A stretch of 64,000 nt of DNA from Terana coerulea (lineage: Eukaryota > Basidiomycota > Agaricomycetes > Polyporales > Phanerochaetaceae), in contig JAKOGH010000747.1 in the NCBI GenBank assembly GCA_024811115.1, positions 372,001 through 436,000 of the forward strand, in the 5' to 3' direction. Of the stretch, positions 11,896 through 22,428 are shown piece after piece. Under the pieces are notes generated by a model. The model made no database searches and had not been told where the DNA came from. It worked only from the letters and a program-made list of their open reading frames with translations. The translations under genes and the position numbers were made by a program. How positions within the stretch are numbered: position 1 is the stretch's first letter; each line of letters opens with the position of its first letter.

Positions 11896-13670
11896 ATGAG
11901 CACTTTTGGGTATGTAATCTTGCATCGCTGTTGACCTGAAGTCACTGACGAACACTCAACGCTCACCGGGTATACTTGCAGTAAGCAAGCTGAAGCTGGA
12001 GACGATAGCATTGAGGGATTGGAGGCGCAGTATGAAGAGCATAGAGCTGCCATGATTACTATTGGAAGGTGTTTGAACTCATCGCGCCCGATCTCACGTC
12101 TCCCGCAAGAGCTCATGTGCAGGATTTTTCTGGAGAGCTTCCTAGGATCAGACCGCTGGACCCCAAGACCGCCACGGCTGCTGGACGAAAGACTCACCGT
12201 CACGCACGTGTGCCATGAGTGGAGGAACATTGCGATACAGTACGGCCCGCTGTGGTCGTACATCGAGCTGTGCCGCTGCCCCCAGTACACGGCTGCCGCG
12301 TTCGAGCGGTGTCAGGACAGCCTGCTCACCTTGTCCGCCAGGGATGTTTCCCTACGGGGCCGACGGAGGGCTGCTCATTCTGCAGAATATACATCGTCTC
12401 CAGAGTCTCGACTTTCCCTCGCAACAGTCGTGGGCGGTGTTCACCCCCGACGTGCTCGCGCATGAGCTGCCGGACAATATCCCGGCACCGCACCTGCATA
12501 CGTACGCAGATCCAGTGGAAATCAACATGTACGGCGTGGCGTCAGCTTCTCCGGAGAGGCCTCTGCTGCTATCGCACATGGATGCGCCCAACCTGTACTC
12601 CCTCAGTATTGCACCCACTAGTGACCTGTGGGCCACCCTCGACACCCGGGTCTCCCTACGGCGTCTGACCGTCAGTTCCTGGTTCTATCTCTTCCCGCGC
12701 CCATCCCCCACAGATATCCTTAGAGTGCTGGCAAACCTGCCGTTACTTGAGATGCTCACGCTCTGCCGGCTCGGCGACGTCCACAGCGCCCCCCTCTTCA
12801 GGTATGCCGATGTAGAGGCTAGGCTCCCAAGGCTGCAGAAGCTGCGTCTCGAGGGCCACTTTATGTGGACGTCCCTACTTCTGGAGCACATCGTCGCACC
12901 GACGTCGGCTCTGATCATTCTATCCCAGGGCATCTCAACGTCGAGTCTCTGGCGTCATGGCAATGCGGACCCAGACTACGACCAGGATGAATTGCTCGAC
13001 GCTGGCACCACAGTCATGTCAAAGATCGCAGGCAGCTTTCAGGAGCGTCCGGGGGCCCTCTGTGGGCTGGCCATCACCTGTATCAATTTACACTGGCCGC
13101 GCACCATGAGATTCACCGGCTGGGTCAACGACGACCCCACAGAGCCCACAGTGCCACGGTGCCCCCGGTTCTCAATCGAGATCCCGCACGAGACCCCGCT
13201 CTACCACCTCTTCTGCATGCGCCTCGCGCTGCCGGCGCTGCGCTACCTGAAGCTGGGGCTGCCGTCCTCGCCCAGCGACGACGTGCCGCTCCCGCCGCAC
13301 GCCTTCTTCGCCGGGCTCGCCGGCGTCGAGCACCTCTGCCTCGAGCCGCTCCCGTCCATGACGGGCCTCGGCGCGGTGCTCGGCGGCGCGCACGCCCCGC
13401 CGCTGCCCGCGCTACGCACGCTGAAGCTGCAGGACTGGGCGCACAGCCACCCGCCGCCGCCGCCCGGCATCCCCGAGCCGCCGCACCCCGCAGACTGCCC
13501 AGTGGGCGATGGCGCCCGAGGACGAGGCGGCCTTCGCGGAGGTCGTGGGCGAAGTCGTGCAGCAGAACCCGGAGGTTACTGGGATGTTCAGTCCCCGGCC
13601 GGCGACCCCGCCTACGGTTGAGGGAAACTGGGCATTCCCTGCTGAGTATCTGGATGACTTGGGGATATGA
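11896..13670 (+). CDS. F-box protein (frame broken twice)
   Basis: F-box substrate adaptor of SCF ubiquitin ligases. A 14-nt first exon (11896-11909, encoding MSTF plus two bases) splices to 11982. The leading coiled part (GLEAQYEEHRAAM) and the F-box follow: RPISRLPQELMCRIFLESF..TVTHVCHEWRNIAIQYGPLW, residues about 35-90. This is the usual Agaricomycete F-box start. The rest is a leucine-rich, LRR-like region (LRRLTVSSWFYLF, LPRLQKLRLEGHF, LPALRYLKLGLP). One +1 shift near 12360-12361 and another between 13441 and 13500 are needed to join the frames; the last frame ends WAFPAEYLDDLGI at 13670. Corrected length would be 566 residues. The substrate is unknown. Confidence 0.75.
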
Positions 13671-13999
13671 CTACGAGGGCTGGTCACCCTCCCGATGTTG
13701 GTCTGCATTTGTTCATATTCAACATAACTCCCTGAATGACATCTGAAACCACTAAGGGATTTATTTGCAACGCAGTTTCGAAATGTGCAATATCTCAACA
13801 AAAACACTGACGTGTAACTCCAGGTTCAATCCCTCCAACTTCGTATATGGATACGATACACACAAGTTTCGCACATGCGTTGATGCGAATGTAGGGATGC
13901 GTTGAAATACTATCTAAACCGCAGAGAATTGGGAAATCAAAATTAGATGGTTGTCCCTCTATGTAAGAGCATACAGATAGTACTGCGTAGTGATGCCAA

Positions 14000-15118
14000 C
14001 TACAGAGCACTAGCACCGGTAATGATATCGACAAGCTCGTTGGTGATGGCAGCCTGGCGACCACGGTTGTACTTGAGCTGCAAGTTGGCAATCATGTCTC
14101 CGGCGTTCTTGGACGCGTTGTCCATGGCGTTGCGACTACACAGGAATAAGAATGGAGTTGAATGAGACGAAGTGAGAGTGATCTTACCGAGCAGAGATCT
14201 CGCAGGCGTGACCCTCAACCAGCGCGGCATAGACGGCGTTGGCAAGAGAGAACTCAGCTAAGTCCTTGGTGACATCGTCTTCCATCTCGTAAGCCTTGAA
14301 GCCGGCTATGCGTACCTGTGAGTATGTACGGTCCCCGATCTGAAAAGGAGTGACTTACGCGAGTCCTTCAAAGCGTCGGCAGTCTCGACTTCCACAACGG
14401 CGGACTCGTACGAGATGGCGGAAACGAAGCGGTTGTACACGATGACGATGCTGTCGTACTCGACGCCGGACTTGAGGATGAGGTCGGTGACGCCAGCAGC
14501 GTCGGAGAACGTGGGGATGTCACGGCCGATCTGGTTGAACGACAGGAACAGGTTCTTGCCGAGGATACGGGAAATCTGCGACTTGGACTTGTCGCCGACG
14601 ACGGCAATGGGAGAAGTTGGGTCGACTTCGTGCTCCTGGTCGGCAAAGGCACGCCTCGTAGCCTTTGTGACGGAGGAATGGATACCACCGCACATGCCCT
14701 TGTCGGAGGAGATGACGATGAAGAGTTTGCGCTTGCCCGGTGTCTCAGCTGGAGCGTGCTGGAAAACCTCTACAGGGATAGACGAGGTTAGAGCGGAACT
14801 TGCGCGGGAGGACGTTGAGTGTGCACACCAGAGTTCGCGAGACCGTACTCCTTGCCAGATGCCAGCGCGCGTTGAGCTTTGGCGAGTTTTGTGGAGGCAA
14901 TAACTTTCATGGACTACATGAAAAAGCACGGCGACCCTTTGAGCGATTCACCCGTACGCAAAGGCGTAGACACGACGTACCTTCGTGATTTTCTCAATGT
15001 TCCGCACCGACTTCAACCGCATCTCGATTTCACGGAGGGTGGCCATGTTACGTGCGCCGGCGGGCGCAGCCCCAGCGACGGGCTTCGCAACGCGAGTCAA
15101 CGCCTGGCGAGCGAGCAT
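14000..15118 (-). CDS. ATP3: Mitochondrial F1-ATPase gamma subunit
   Basis: Central rotor stalk of the mitochondrial F1Fo ATP synthase. Five exons: 15118-14981, 14913-14829, 14769-14359, 14305-14188 and 14135-14000, giving 295 residues with no disruption. The N-terminus ([18 protein letters not shown]) is a mitochondrial targeting peptide. The mature protein starts near [20 protein letters not shown], the conserved N-terminal helix. Other family blocks are [31 protein letters not shown] and the C-terminal helix [35 protein letters not shown]. The fourth exon uses the acceptor ..GCATAG so that DSPGFKAYE reads correctly; an upstream CACAG is skipped. The gene is divergent from eIF2-beta across 256 bp. 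Confidence 0.95.
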
Positions 15119-15374
15119 AGTGGCGAGGTAAGGAGTGTAAGTGTCGAGTACGTCGTGCGGGACAGTGCGGAAACGCTTGCGGGCGTCCCTTCCAAAAGCG
15201 GACTTTCCAATCCCCGACGGTTCTTTGGCGTGGCCGGAACAGCTGAGCTGCGTCGGAGATCCAAATCGACATGCTTGAGCCGCTTGACTCGCGATTACAG
15301 CTTTGCTCATTACGCACGACCGGCCGGCTCATTCTACATATTCTTTGCTGGTCTCTGCTGCCTCTAGACTCGCC
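15119..15374. promoter_or_regulatory. Shared divergent promoter, ATP3 / eIF2-beta
   Basis: Only 256 bp separate the ATGs of two highly expressed housekeeping genes on opposite strands, so promoter elements must be shared or interleaved. No TATA box is obvious. Confidence 0.6.
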
Positions 15375-16619
15375 ATGTCTGAAGAACCCCTCTTTGACCC
15401 CTCGCTGAAGAAGCGCAAGAAAAAGACCGTCGCGTTCTCGGAGGATCCTCTTGGGGCTGATGCCGACCCTACCACGCCCGCACCGGCTACCATCGACAAT
15501 GTCACCACCAATGGACAAACCGTAGACATGGGTAGCATGACTGCGCACGAGCAGATGGCGGCGAACGGTGGGTCCTCAGCGCCGGCGGCGGAAGAGGAGG
15601 AGCCCAAGAACGACGAGGACGCGATGTTTGCGGACTTGAAGAAGAAAAAGAAGAAGAAGAAAGACATTCCTCTAGACTTGGTATGTTACTGGCGATCCGT
15701 AGCCATGAGCTGTGCTGATTGTACGCCTCAGCCCGAGGAGGCATCAGGGACGTCCACGCCAGTCGGCGCGCCTGCAGCGGAAGACTTGGATTTCTCTGAT
15801 CTCAAGAAGAAGAAGAAATCGTCGAAGAAGAAGGCTGCGTTCGACATGGAGGCTTTCGAAAAGGAACTGAACCAGTCGAAGGCGAAAGATGGAGACGGAG
15901 AGGATGCAGACGGGGCACCCATCGATGATGTCGACGAGGCCGAGCTAGGAGATGATCCTTTCGCTCGTGCTGCTGGTGGGGAAGCTCCCGCAGTAGATTC
16001 CGGTGCTGAGCCATGGCTTGGCAGCGACCGTGACTATACATATGCTGAAGTGAGTATTACATGCATATTTTGTTCCAAAGGCATCGTCTTGACCTATTCA
16101 TTACAGCTTCTCCGGCGCTTCTACGCGCAATTGCACGCCTCCAACCCTGCACTCCTCAACACCGCCGGCAAACGGCATACACTCGCACCTCCCCAGCTCA
16201 TGAGGGAAGGTAACAAGAAGACCGTCTTCGGCAACATCTCCGATATCTGCAAGCGTATGCACAGACAACCAGAGCACACCATCCAATTCATGTTTGCCGA
16301 GTTGGGTACGACTGGCTCCATCGACGGCTCGGGACGGTTGATCATCCGAGGAAAGTTCTCGCAAGCGCAAATAGAGAATGTCCTCCGACGATACATTGGT
16401 AGGTCTCTCTGCGATCGTGATCAGATTTATGTACTTACGTGCATCATAGTCGAGTATGTCACTTGCAAAACGTGCAAATCCCCAGACACCCTTCTCGTCA
16501 AGGAGAACCGTATCTTCTTCGTCGCCTGCGAGTCATGCGGCTCAAGGCGCTCTGTCAACGCCATCAAGACCGGTTTCCAGGCGCAGGTCGGCAAGAGAAG
16601 CAAAAACAAGACAGGTTAA
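15375..16619 (+). CDS. SUI3: Translation initiation factor eIF2 subunit beta
   Basis: Beta subunit of eIF2, the GTPase that delivers initiator tRNA to the 40S ribosome. Four exons: 15375-15680, 15732-16049, 16107-16398 and 16450-16619, giving 361 residues. The N-terminal half has the diagnostic lysine blocks: [11 protein letters not shown] near residue 95, [12 protein letters not shown] near 130, and a shorter KKRKKK near 15. These bind eIF5 and eIF2B-epsilon. The C-terminal half holds the conserved core ([40 protein letters not shown]). It ends in a C4 zinc ribbon: CKTC..CESC. The C-terminus KRSKNKTG is normal. The frame is intact. Confidence 0.95.
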   Translation: MSEEPLFDPSLKKRKKKTVAFSEDPLGADADPTTPAPATIDNVTTNGQTVDMGSMTAHEQMAANGGSSAPAAEEEEPKNDEDAMFADLKKKKKKKKDIPLDLVCYWRSVAMSCADCTPQPEEASGTSTPVGAPAAEDLDFSDLKKKKKSSKKKAAFDMEAFEKELNQSKAKDGDGEDADGAPIDDVDEAELGDDPFARAAGGEAPAVDSGAEPWLGSDRDYTYAEVSITCIFCSKGIVLTYSLQLLRRFYAQLHASNPALLNTAGKRHTLAPPQLMREGNKKTVFGNISDICKRMHRQPEHTIQFMFAELGTTGSIDGSGRLIIRGKFSQAQIENVLRRYIGRSLCDRDQIYVLTCIIVEYVTCKTCKSPDTLLVKENRIFFVACESCGSRRSVNAIKTGFQAQVGKRSKNKTG

Positions 16620-16929
16620 GCAGGAGGGTAGCGGTTCCATCTCTATCGTCATGCTTTGTATCGTTAACACCACATCCATGTACGATCATATCATCATCGC
16701 AGGTTTACGGATGCTCGCTCTCATCGAACGGTTCGATACTTCACAAGCATGCCCAGTGGTGGCTCCGTCTGAATTTGGGCACTATGCTTCTGAGTACTCT
16801 TCAGCCTATTGGTGTCAATGCTTGAAGGGTGCACCGTTGATGTCTTCAGTGAATTGCAGCGGGAGGTAATCTACATACAACATATCCTAAATCATGACCG
16901 ATCATAAACAAAGTCTAGTACCACACTTC

Positions 16930-19900
16930 CTATGGGTATCGACCATATTGCTGCTGGGGAGGTGGAGGAGGCAAACCCTGACCAGTCGGGTATTGCCACT
17001 GCTGCTGCTGCTGCTGGCTCGGTGGTGGCGGAGCAGGTGAGCCGTACTGCGACTGGTAAGATATTGGTGGAGGCGGCGGCGGAAGCCCCGGCGTGGATGC
17101 GGCTGGTGCTTGGTAGGAGTAAGCGTTGTATTGCGGCTGCGAAGGTGGCGGCGGGGGATAGGACGGCTGGCGCTGGGGCTGACCGTACGGAGACTGGGGT
17201 TGGCTGTACTGGTATTGCTGGGGAGGTGGAGGCGGGCGTGACGGCGCAGACGCTTGGCTTGGAGGCGGCGTGGATTTGCTGGCCTCGAACATGCTCAAAG
17301 AAGCCCATGGATCTGGAGCTGGGGCAGATGGCTGGTACTGGGGCAGGCCTTGTGTCGGGGGCGGCGGCGGCGGAGGCGGAAGCGACGGTGCGCGGGAAGG
17401 TTGTGGCGACGGCGTGTAGTGTACAGGAGGGCTGGGTGTACTCCACGCTGGTGGCGGGGGCGCTCTTGATCCATGCATGTTCATTGACGCAAATGCTTGA
17501 TCCAGCCCGCCCAACGAAGACGTGGGAGCGCGTGGGGGAGGCGGGGGAGGTGGCCGAGGCTTCTGAGCCAAGGGCGGAGGCGATGTTGGTCCCGGCGCCG
17601 TCAATCGTAGCTGCGTCTCGGCTTGGGCGGCCATGTGATTGCGCTCTGCTGCACGTTCCGAAACGAAGGACTTGACGTTGCGTTTCAGACCGTCGGTGAG
17701 CTCCGTCAAGTCATGATAGAATTGAAGGCCCTTACTGTGTAATCTGGTCAGTCCAAAATTAAATATACTCGGCAGTATGCACTTACGCAAGACCGTCACG
17801 AGCCTCCATGTAGCCGTCGCGTGCCCGAGAGAACCTCTTCACCGTGTCCTTTTTCCTCCGCTCTCGTTCCTCCCACTTGCGCGCGCCAGGCCCACGACTG
17901 GCAAAGTCCCTGAGAGTTCGCCATAGTTGTGTCACCTCCTGCAAAGCGACTTGCTCGTGATGTACAGTCGAAGTGAGACGTTGTTGCAAGGGTTTGAATT
18001 TCTCCAGCTCGCCAGCGAACAATGACGTTTCCGCTCCAGTATTACGCCTATTTAACAGCAGGAGATGCGAGACGTCGTCGGTCTGGACCTGTAAGTCGCC
18101 GAAATCAGTGTTCGCTAAGGAATGGGATGGACTAGTCAATACAAACCTTCTCCTTCAGGTCCTTTAGAACTTCATTTCGTTCCCGAGCAATCTTATTCAG
18201 CCTACCGAGACGATCGTCAATCTCATGGACCAGCTGGGCTACTTGGGCGCGTTCATGATCGTCCCGGGTTTCGCTCGCAACATCCAAGTCCAAGAGATTC
18301 TCCGACCCAGCGCCGGCCTTTGCTGTGCTCGCACGAAACACTTCTTCGACGTCCGATGACAGCAGCAGCCCTATTTCGTCCCTAACGGAGTTCCATAAAG
18401 TTACGACCTGTTGGTCGGAGGCGGAAGCGGCCTCCAAGGCGCCAAAATGGGACTTTAGGTCTTGCCTGAGGGACTTTGTGAGAGTAGCGGATGGTGCCTG
18501 GGTCCAAAGATGGTCGTACTTGACGCGCATAGACTCGCATTCACGGGTCTCTATGTCCAAGTCGCGGCTGACACCCTCCAGGCCGGCTTGCACGGTCGGA
18601 CTTCAAGCGGTTCAGTTCTACAAGAAGACCGTCCACTGGTTCGCGCTGTTCCATGAGGGAGATGTCTTCTCGCCAGCGGCGCACATCCACTGGGATCTCT
18701 CCCTCGCCACCCACTTCGCCTTCCGCGATGGCCCTGAAGCGCACCAGGCCTTCCTTGATCCCCAAGCGAGTCCAGCGCAGTCTTGATCTCCACCTCCGCT
18801 TCGTCGGCCTTCTCCACCTCGCCACGCACAAGTTTCGCTTTCTCCTCCGAGTACACGCTCGCGCTTTCGTGCACACTGAGAGGAACTAGGCGGACGAAAA
18901 GGTCGGACCCAATAACCTTCTGCACTTCCGGTGTGCCATAGACGTCTTGAATCGATATGTGCGTCGCAACGGTCGTCTTCTCAATTTGTGGCAGGAGTCT
19001 CGAAGGGGGCGAGGATGGAGTTGTAGATGAGGTCGTTTTCGCGCTGAGCTTCGTTCTTCTTCTCGGTGCATATAGCCAGGTGGGCCTTGGTCAGATCAGC
19101 CAAGCACGGGCCGGCATCTGGGGGTAAATTGGGGGACATCTGGGTAACGAAAAGGGAGGCGAAAGATGAGGCTGTCCGGTTGGCTTCTTTCGCAGCGGCC
19201 TCTGCTGCGATAAAACGCACGAGAGCGTCGCCGTGCTTGCCAGCTGCATTGTCCGCCAACGCACGGAAATACTGTGCTTGAGATGCGAAGTATTTAGCCT
19301 TGGTCTGCAAAACGCTTTAGAGTGCTATTCATCAGGTGAATATTCGCTAACGCACCTGAACGACAGTGACCCAATTTCTGTCAAGAATGCCCTTGCCCAT
19401 GAACTCCTTCACCTCCTCAACCAGTCCGTTGTACATGAATGCCGCCTGAGCCGCGATCTTCGCCACCAGTACGTTTCCCTTCTTCTCGTCCGTGCACTTC
19501 TCGAAGAACACCTCCGTCGCTTGCGCCAGTATGATTCCCACCAGGAACTTGATCACCTCGCGGCTGAGGTCGGTCGAGGGTGCGTGGAGGAAGTTGTCAT
19601 TGATGTAGGTGAGCATGCCGGCACACGTCCTGCAGTAGTAGAACGCCCGCTTGAGGCCCTCTGGGTCCGAGCGGTTCTGCGACGCGGCAATAGCAGAGTG
19701 CGTCGCCGCTATCTGGAAGATGATGCACGCCTTCTCGTACGCAATCGAGGTCTGAGTCGTGAGCTTGTTCGTGAAGGCATCTCGCCAGGGAAAGTTGACT
19801 CGGATCTCCGCGAATCGTAGCTCGAGAAGTTCGAGCTGACCGAAGTACTTGTAAAGTAAATCTCGTGCTGCGTACACGGGGTTAGTACTGGCAGCATCCC

Positions 19901-20114
19901 CGCTCGAGCCAAGCTCACCCGTCATGTCGCTACCTGCACCCTTGACTGCATCCTGGCGACACCTATGTAGGTTCCCACATTCGACGGTGTAGTTATCTGG
20001 GTCCTCGCCGTACGACTGCGAGATCGCTGAGCGAATAGGTGTTGTCCAGTCAACCTCCTCCGTCGCTTTCTTCGGTATTGAGATCATGGGTGATTGGTGC
20101 GCTGCTAAGGCCAT
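16930..20114 (-). CDS. BRO1: BRO1-domain protein (Bro1/ALIX family), frame broken three times
   Basis: ESCRT-associated adaptor that works with Snf7 and deubiquitination at endosomes. Exons are 20114-19919, 19867-19356, 19304-18147, 18088-17787 and 17734-16930. The BRO1 domain fills exons A-C (DWTTPIRSAISQSYGEDPDN, RDLLYKYFGQLELLELRFAE, IVFQIAATHSAIAASQ-like, ALVRFIAAEAAAKEA). A coiled V domain follows (RLGRLNKIARERNEVLKDLK). The tail is about 260 residues rich in PPPPPP and Gln/Tyr, like Bro1 and ALIX tails. Three one-base insertions break exon C: a T run at 18985-18987, a C run at 18760-18763 and GG at 18594-18595. Corrected length would be 989 residues. The proline-rich tail favours Bro1/Vps31 over PalA/Rim20, but this is not certain. 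Confidence 0.87.
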
Positions 20115-20347
20115 CTTCGCCAAGTAGCGTGGCGGACTTGGCGAGAGAAAGGGAGGTGGAAAGTTGGTGGAAAGACGAAAGGCGCAGTACGCTGCGTTCG
20201 CAGGCAGTCCGAGTGTGAGATCCCTCGCATCTTATCTTATCTTCTTTCCTCCTTGCGAGATCTCCGTAGAAAAGTCGATGCTTGGTTTCATTCGAGTCCG
20301 ACTCGAACATACATGATATCAAACTACAACAATTCACAGTCGTCCCC
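20115..20347. promoter_or_regulatory. Shared divergent promoter, BRO1 / BAH protein
   Basis: 233 bp between oppositely oriented start codons. It contains a TCTTATCTTATC repeat (20231-20242), a possible GATA-factor site pair when read on the minus strand (GATAAGATAAGA). Confidence 0.5.
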
Positions 20348-21938
20348 ATGGTTCCTAAGAATAATTCTACAACCATCTTTGGTGCTTTTGCGGACACAGA
20401 CCTTCTCCGTAAACCAACCGAAAGGCAATGGAAGGCTATGAAGAGTGCGGGCTTCTTCAGTAAGGGTAAGAAGGAGCCACGAGGAACGGCAAGTATATGT
20501 TAAGGGCAGCGAGTAAGTGAAACAGGATCTCGAATGTATTTCACTGTATCCTAACGTCTTGCATTCTTCTAGTGTTATCGCGAATTCAGTTGACGCCCCT
20601 GACAATGTTTGGATCGCGCGGATTCTTTCAATCCGCGAAAGGAACACTCTCGCCGGTCTGGAGAGGTGGGCCCATGTGAGATGGTATTACTCACGGAAGG
20701 ACCTAGTGAGCCTTGGTTTGTTCAATATGTGAGTCATCTTTCATATCCTATGTGTGATCATTGATGGTCCGAACTGGTATGATAGAGATCTGGATGCGTT
20801 TTCTCCCTACGAGCGCGTCCTTTCGGACGCCGAAGACTCTAATTCGCACAGATTCTTTTGTAGGTATGATACGTCTCTTGCCACATTGGTAGGCTTTCTC
20901 TAAGCATTTCATTTGTAGCACCGTTATATGTTGTTGCATACGACGAAGAGCAGCCGGATCCTCCTGAATTGGCCAGCAATCAACATTTTCACCGCTACTA
21001 TCTACGGGATGCATTGGGCTGTACACCTGTGATTGAGGTATTTTACACTTGAAAACAAGTGTGGAGATAGATTTCTAATGATTTTTCAGCCAATGCCCAG
21101 TGCATACGCATGCATCCGTGGTGAGGCGTATAATCCTTTCCCAGAAGGCCTTGAAGTTGCAAGGTATGCGCTTACACGGTATCGGAATCGGAATCAGCGA
21201 CAGGGGGACCCAGGAAGGTAAGCTTGCCGCAACTCATGTTGTCTATTTCAACTTATGCCAAATAGCCTCGCCCGAGTCGCGGATTTTATGCACTTCTGCC
21301 CACGACCATGCTGTTCCAGATGGTACCATGAGACATGTCTCATAAGGCATGGTCAACCTCAGACTGCAGCCCTTGCCACTGGGAGTGTAGAAATACAGCG
21401 CATAGCTGTGGATATAGCTTGCAACCAGCCCCATCCGGGGCTCCTCCGGTATCTGTATGAGAGACCCTTCCGAGGGAAGATGGCAGGCACCACCGAAAAG
21501 GACGACGTAGCTGCCACTGAAATCATACGTGATGAATTAGGCTGGCGTTGGAAGGTGGACATTCCCACCTCCTTGGTCAAAACTGCTGCGATGCCCATCG
21601 TCCGCTGTGCAGGCGCGGAAAGGTCTAGCACGGCTGGCAATATGCAAGATGTCCTGTTTGCTCGCCAACTGATCTACCAGTTGCTTGAAGGTGGTTTCGA
21701 GACCCTGGAGCAGCTCACCGCAGATCTCCCCTCCACCTTCTACACTCACTGTGATGAACAGTCCAGGGAGTACTTGCATGCATGGCAGATGCTAAGCAGC
21801 GCACGACTTCTGGCAAGTCCACATCAAGCCTACTGGGATGAGGCTGCCAGAGATCTTGAGAGCTATCAATTTCAGGCATGGCCAGCTGTCCACTGCCCAA
21901 ATCCTGCATGCCAGGGTGATTTTCCAGTAGCAATTTAG
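20348..21938 (+). CDS. BAH domain and zinc-finger (PHD-like) protein
   Basis: Chromatin-reader type protein. Six exons: 20348-20512, 20573-20728, 20786-20859, 20919-21037, 21090-21217 and 21266-21938. A BAH domain is visible in exons 1-4 (VIANSVDAPDNVWIARILSI, HVRWYYSRKDL, YVVAYDE). Exons 5-6 hold a cysteine/histidine cluster, DFMHFCPRPCCSRWYHETCL, that looks like the second half of a PHD finger. The C-terminal 200 residues are not recognised. One extra A at 20491-20492 breaks exon 1; without it the frame runs RGTAVYVKGSD into the BAH domain, with a total of 437 residues. Exon 3 must end at the GTAGGT donor (20860) to give FFSPLYVVAYDE. BAH-PHD proteins bind nucleosomes or modified histones; the specific mark is unknown. 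Confidence 0.72.
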
Positions 21939-22428
21939 TTGTACGTTTGATTACCCAATCTCTGGCCACTTTCTTGCTTATATTGTGACTATGTACTGGA
22001 CTCTATTCTACAGTGAATCTCTAATTAGCACCATCCTTCTTGGCTTACTTATTTCTTGGCTTACGTTCCACTACTGTAGTTATACTGCCTGCTTCTTGGT
22101 ACACCGTAGCGTAAATTGGCATAATTCATCACAGAGATTAAGCGTGAGAAATGGAAAGTAGAGACATGTGAAATATGCTTGAAATAGGCAATGCGCCTTT
22201 GATGGGCCCTGCCACGCCGTTCCCCACGACGTCCCAGCCGTCAAACTCGCGTGCGGGATGGCTCTGCATCGAACGCTCACCATTCTCCTCCCAAACAGGC
22301 CTGCCCGCCTTTCTCTCCCGAGCCACCATCCCCGTCGAGCACGCTACTAGCCACTTGGCCAGCCGGCCACCCTTCTCTCGCCCGCTCACCGAGACTTGCC
22401 CCACGGTGTCCGCTCGCCCCTCCTCGAC
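21939..22428. other. Intergenic region before the Zn2Cys6 factor
   Basis: 490 bp. The last 200 bp are C-rich and pyrimidine-rich upstream of the transcription factor ATG, a common fungal promoter feature. No gene recognised. Confidence 0.45.

Noticed and set aside
12330..12400. A 40-nt intron in the F-box gene to explain the frame change
   Set aside because: The donor GTTTCC and the length are poor, and conserved reading continues on both sides without a gap; a single extra base fits better.
16932..17675. Plus-strand frame of 247 codons, Ala/Gly/Val-rich
   Set aside because: Antisense of the BRO1 proline-rich tail; CCG/CCA repeats in reverse create the open frame.
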